From the NCBI RefSeq assembly GCF_008806975.1, contig NZ_CP031728.1, positions 4,815,501 through 4,879,500 of the forward strand: 64,000 nt of DNA, read 5' to 3'. Numbering within the stretch: the first letter of the stretch is position 1; every line of letters starts with the position of its first letter. The stretch is from Cellvibrio sp. KY-GH-1. Its GTDB lineage: Bacteria > Pseudomonadota > Gammaproteobacteria > Pseudomonadales > Cellvibrionaceae. The notes below the pieces were generated by a model, which saw nothing but the letters and a program-made list of their open reading frames with translations, was not told where the DNA came from and did not search any database. Below, piece after piece: positions 61,445 to 64,000 of this stretch. Both the position numbers and the translations under genes were made by a program.

Positions 61445-63199
61445 CTAGTGCGAATGGCCGGGAACTGCCGCGCCGCGACACCCCACCAGAAAATCAAAAT
61501 CGCAGCCTTCATCCGCTTGCATCACATGCTCTATATAAAGTTGCAAATAGCCGCCGGTTTTTTTGTAAATTTTTTGTGCGCGCAATTGATCAAGGCGCGC
61601 TTGCAGCTCTGCATCGCTGACTTCCAACTGCAATGCACCTGCATCGCTGTCCAATGAAATCCAGTCGCCGTCTTGCACGGCGGCGAGCGGGCCTAATTCC
61701 ATGGCTTCCGGGGCAACGTGAAGAACGACGGTACCGAAGGCGGTGCCGCTCATGCGCGCATCGGAAATGCGCAGCATATCGGTTACGCCTTGTTTTAATA
61801 GTTTCGGTGGTAACCCCATGTTGCCCACTTCGGGCATGCCCGGGTAACCCTTGGGGCCACAATTCTTGAGCACTAAAACGCTATTTGCATCAACGTCGAG
61901 TGCATCGTCCATAATGCGTTCTTTGTAGTGGTCAAAATTTTCAAACACCAGCGCGCGGCCGCGATGCTGCATCAAGTGCGGCGAAGCGGCGCTGGGTTTT
62001 AGTACCGCGCCACGCGGAGCGAGGTTGCCGCGCAAAATACAAATGCCGCCGTTGGCGCAGAGGGGATTTTCCAGTGGGCGAATTACATCATCGTTATAGC
62101 AGGGTGCTTGTGAATTGTTTTCCCACAGGGTTTTTCCATTCGCAGTCAAACAATTTTTATTTAATAAATTGGCATCGCCCAGTCGTTTTATAACTGCAGG
62201 TAAACCGCCAGCGTAGTAGAAATCTTCCATCAGGTATTGGCCAGAGGGCTGCAGATTCACCAACGTGGGAATTTGTTGGCCATAGGTCTGCCAATCATCC
62301 AGCGTTAACGGGATTTCCAGGCGCGCGGCCATGGCCTTGAGATGAATAACGGCGTTGGTGGAGCCACCGATGGCAGCGGTAGTGCGAATCGCATTAATTA
62401 AACTGTCGTGTGTGAGCAATTGCGAGATGCGCAAATCTTCTTTCACCATATCCACAATACGCATACCGGAAATATAAGCGAGAGTTTTGCGGCGCGCGTC
62501 TACCGCCGGAATCGCTGCATTTTGCGGCAGCGATAAACCGAGCGATTCCACCACACAGGCCATAGTGGAGGCGGTGCCCATGGTATTGCAGGTGCCGGTA
62601 GAGCGGGACATATCCGCCTCGGCATCCATAAATTCCTGCAGGCTAATCTTGCCGGCTTTGTAATCCTCACTCATGCGCCACACCAGCGTCCCCGAGCCCA
62701 CATCTTTGCCCTTGTGTTTGCCATTGAGCATTGGGCCGCCGGTGACAACGATGGTGGGGATATCGCAGCTGGCGGCACCCATTACCAGGGCGGGGGTGGT
62801 TTTATCGCAGCCCACCAGCAGTACTACGCCATCAATAGGATTGCCGCGAATGGATTCTTCCACGTCCATGGCCGCCAGATTGCGCGTGAGCATGGCGGTA
62901 GGGCGCAGATTGGATTCGCCATTGGAAAACACCGGAAACTCTACCGGAACGCCGCCAGCTTCCAGAATGCCGCGACGTACGCTCTCCGCGAGTTCACGAA
63001 AATGACTGTTACAGGGAGTCAGCTCTGACCAGGTATTACAGATACCGATAATAGGTTTGCCCTGGAAGTGATGCTCAGGAATACCCTGATTCTTCATCCA
63101 GCTGCGATACATAAAGCCGTTTTTATCCTGGCTGCCAAACCATTGGCTGCTGCGCAGGGGCTTGTTGGTCGAGTTTTTTGTCTTATTATCCTGGCTCAT
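61445..63199 (-). CDS. IlvD/EDD-family pentonate dehydratase
   Basis: The 584-residue enzyme is in the branch that dehydrates sugar acids such as L-arabinonate or D-xylonate to 2-keto-3-deoxy acids. Iron-sulphur ligands are visible at Cys54 (GICNTWSE), Cys131 (VGCDKTTP) and Cys204 (TGTCNTMGTAS). The length matches L-arabinonate and D-xylonate dehydratases (about 580-595) rather than biosynthetic IlvD. It is first in the minus-strand operon with the dehydrogenase and the sugar importer. Enzymes for the later steps are not in the window. Confidence 0.88.
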   Translation of the reverse strand: MSQDNKTKNSTNKPLRSSQWFGSQDKNGFMYRSWMKNQGIPEHHFQGKPIIGICNTWSELTPCNSHFRELAESVRRGILEAGGVPVEFPVFSNGESNLRPTAMLTRNLAAMDVEESIRGNPIDGVVLLVGCDKTTPALVMGAASCDIPTIVVTGGPMLNGKHKGKDVGSGTLVWRMSEDYKAGKISLQEFMDAEADMSRSTGTCNTMGTASTMACVVESLGLSLPQNAAIPAVDARRKTLAYISGMRIVDMVKEDLRISQLLTHDSLINAIRTTAAIGGSTNAVIHLKAMAARLEIPLTLDDWQTYGQQIPTLVNLQPSGQYLMEDFYYAGGLPAVIKRLGDANLLNKNCLTANGKTLWENNSQAPCYNDDVIRPLENPLCANGGICILRGNLAPRGAVLKPSAASPHLMQHRGRALVFENFDHYKERIMDDALDVDANSVLVLKNCGPKGYPGMPEVGNMGLPPKLLKQGVTDMLRISDARMSGTAFGTVVLHVAPEAMELGPLAAVQDGDWISLDSDAGALQLEVSDAELQARLDQLRAQKIYKKTGGYLQLYIEHVMQADEGCDFDFLVGCRGAAVPGHSH

Positions 63200-63492
63200 G
63201 ACTGGCTACATCTAAATTGGCCATTGTTATTAAAGTGATTGTTATTAAAGTCATACAATATAGGTATGATGATCTCTCGGGCAATCAATAAGCGCCTGCT
63301 TTTACGTATATTTGCGTGATTAACTTGCCGTTGGGAAAACTTTTTATCGTCTGTACTTGATTTAATTGTATTATAATATCAATATAAATCAACCCCCTCG
63401 ACGAGTTGGTATCTGCGTCATCGTTGCGCGCCAAGTGACCCGCCAGATGCCGGATCAGTCGAGAGCAACAATAAGAGAGCCACGAGGTACAG
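63200..63492. promoter_or_regulatory. Divergent control region between pentonate operon and GH43
   Basis: The region holds a direct repeat ATTGTTATTAAAGT (63223-63236 and 63238-63251) and an inverted repeat TCATAC-7 bp-GTATGA (63251-63269). It also has an AT-rich block TTGTATTATAATATCAATAT (63367-63386) that could contain a -10 element for GH43. These are candidate operator and promoter sites; the regulator is not in the window. Confidence 0.5.
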
Positions 63493-64000
63493 ATGCAGTC
63501 ATTAATCAAGCCCCTGATACTTGCCCTGGGTGCTGCCTGTGCGGCGGCTCAAGCGGCCAACCCGATTTTTACCGATGTGTTTACTGCTGACCCGGCGGCG
63601 TTAGTCCATAAGGGTAAGGTCTACCTCTATGCGGGGCATGACGAGGCCAAAGACAACACCAAATTCTTTGAAATGCACGACTGGCTGGTCTGGTCATCCG
63701 CTGACATGGTCAACTGGCAGGCCCATGGCCCGCTGCTGAAAGCGAAGGATTTCAAATGGGCCCAGCGCGATGCCTGGGCCAGTCAGGTCATTGAGAAAAA
63801 CGGCAAGTTCTACTGGTATGTCACCGCCCGTCACGACGAAACCAAACCTGGCTACGCCATAGGTGTGGCAGTGGGCGACAGTCCGCTCGGTCCGTTTAAG
63901 GATGCGCGCGGCACGGCTTTGATCACCAACGATATGACCACTGATACCAAGCAGGATTGGGATGATATTGACCCTTCGGTCATTACTGACGATGACGGTC
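63493..64000 (+). CDS. GH43 arabinosidase/xylosidase-type enzyme, 3' end cut by window edge
   Basis: The first ~169 residues are visible: a signal peptide (cleavage near AQAANP) and the start of a five-bladed propeller with FTADPAALVHKGKVYLYAGHD (the catalytic-base Asp lies in TADPA) and WASQVIEKNGKFYWYVTA. The IDPSV segment near the edge holds a probable pKa-modulating Asp. GH43 enzymes release arabinose or xylose from arabinan or xylan, which fits the divergent pentose operon. GAGG stands before the ATG. Confidence 0.85.
   Translation, partial: MQSLIKPLILALGAACAAAQAANPIFTDVFTADPAALVHKGKVYLYAGHDEAKDNTKFFEMHDWLVWSSADMVNWQAHGPLLKAKDFKWAQRDAWASQVIEKNGKFYWYVTARHDETKPGYAIGVAVGDSPLGPFKDARGTALITNDMTTDTKQDWDDIDPSVITDDDG

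Overview
The window looks like chromosomal DNA of a free-living, polysaccharide-degrading gammaproteobacterium of the Cellvibrio type. This is an inference from several features: lipoproteins and hydrolases with long poly-serine linkers, Caulobacter/Xanthomonas-style TonB-dependent receptors, tryptophan-halogenase-like genes next to a receptor, GH3/GH43/GH87/GH97 enzymes, and intermediate G+C with many tidy rho-independent terminators. No rRNA, tRNA, insertion sequence, prophage or CRISPR array was seen.

Layout. (a) 1-1543: a truncated poly-Ser lipoprotein and an acyltransferase. (b) 1716-10168: a xylose locus with a sugar:H+ symporter and an NrtR-type Nudix regulator on the minus strand, divergent from xylB, xylA and a secreted GH3 enzyme. 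(c) 10310-15388: an S41 peptidase lipoprotein, an arylamine N-acetyltransferase, a poly-Ser lipoprotein gene split by a homopolymer frameshift, and a small secreted protein of unknown function. (d) 15544-21843, minus strand: a BtuB-like receptor, a 1090-residue protein carrying a c-type cytochrome motif, and a DUF1080 protein, suggesting 3-keto-glycoside metabolism. (e) 22109-27545: two L,D-transpeptidases and an unusual tubulin/FtsZ-like GTPase. (f) 27639-36204: small housekeeping and detoxification genes (VOC, YCII/DGPF, GyrI-like, DUF1428, GNAT, Nudix, GFA, MAPEG), a KefB/C antiporter, a Sel1 protein and an ECF42-type sigma factor.

(g) 36221-52030 is an alpha-glucan utilisation locus: SLC45-like MFS transporter, TonB receptor, two halogenase-like flavoproteins, GH97, a large modular GH87 (alpha-1,3-glucanase/mycodextranase) and a LacI regulator. 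Almost identical double palindromes lie upstream of the receptor and of GH97 and probably bind the LacI protein. The implied route is surface cleavage by GH87, uptake by the receptor, periplasmic hydrolysis by GH97 and import by the MFS carrier. (h) 52027-55755: a periplasmic binding-protein-like gene, a glutathione S-transferase and an AT-rich gene encoding an ABC-type ATPase fused to a methyltransferase. (i) 55980-64000: a pentose locus with a pentonate dehydratase, a xylose-dehydrogenase-like SDR and a YtfQRT-YjfF sugar ABC importer on the minus strand, divergent from a truncated GH43 gene. The window therefore has both the isomerase route and the beginning of an oxidative route for pentoses.

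The most notable items are the ATPase-methyltransferase fusion (53884-55755), the tubulin-like GTPase (25344-27545), and a dispersed structured repeat present twice (17457-17633 and 59524-59627). The repeat has a conserved core, but its terminal stems differ completely between the two copies.
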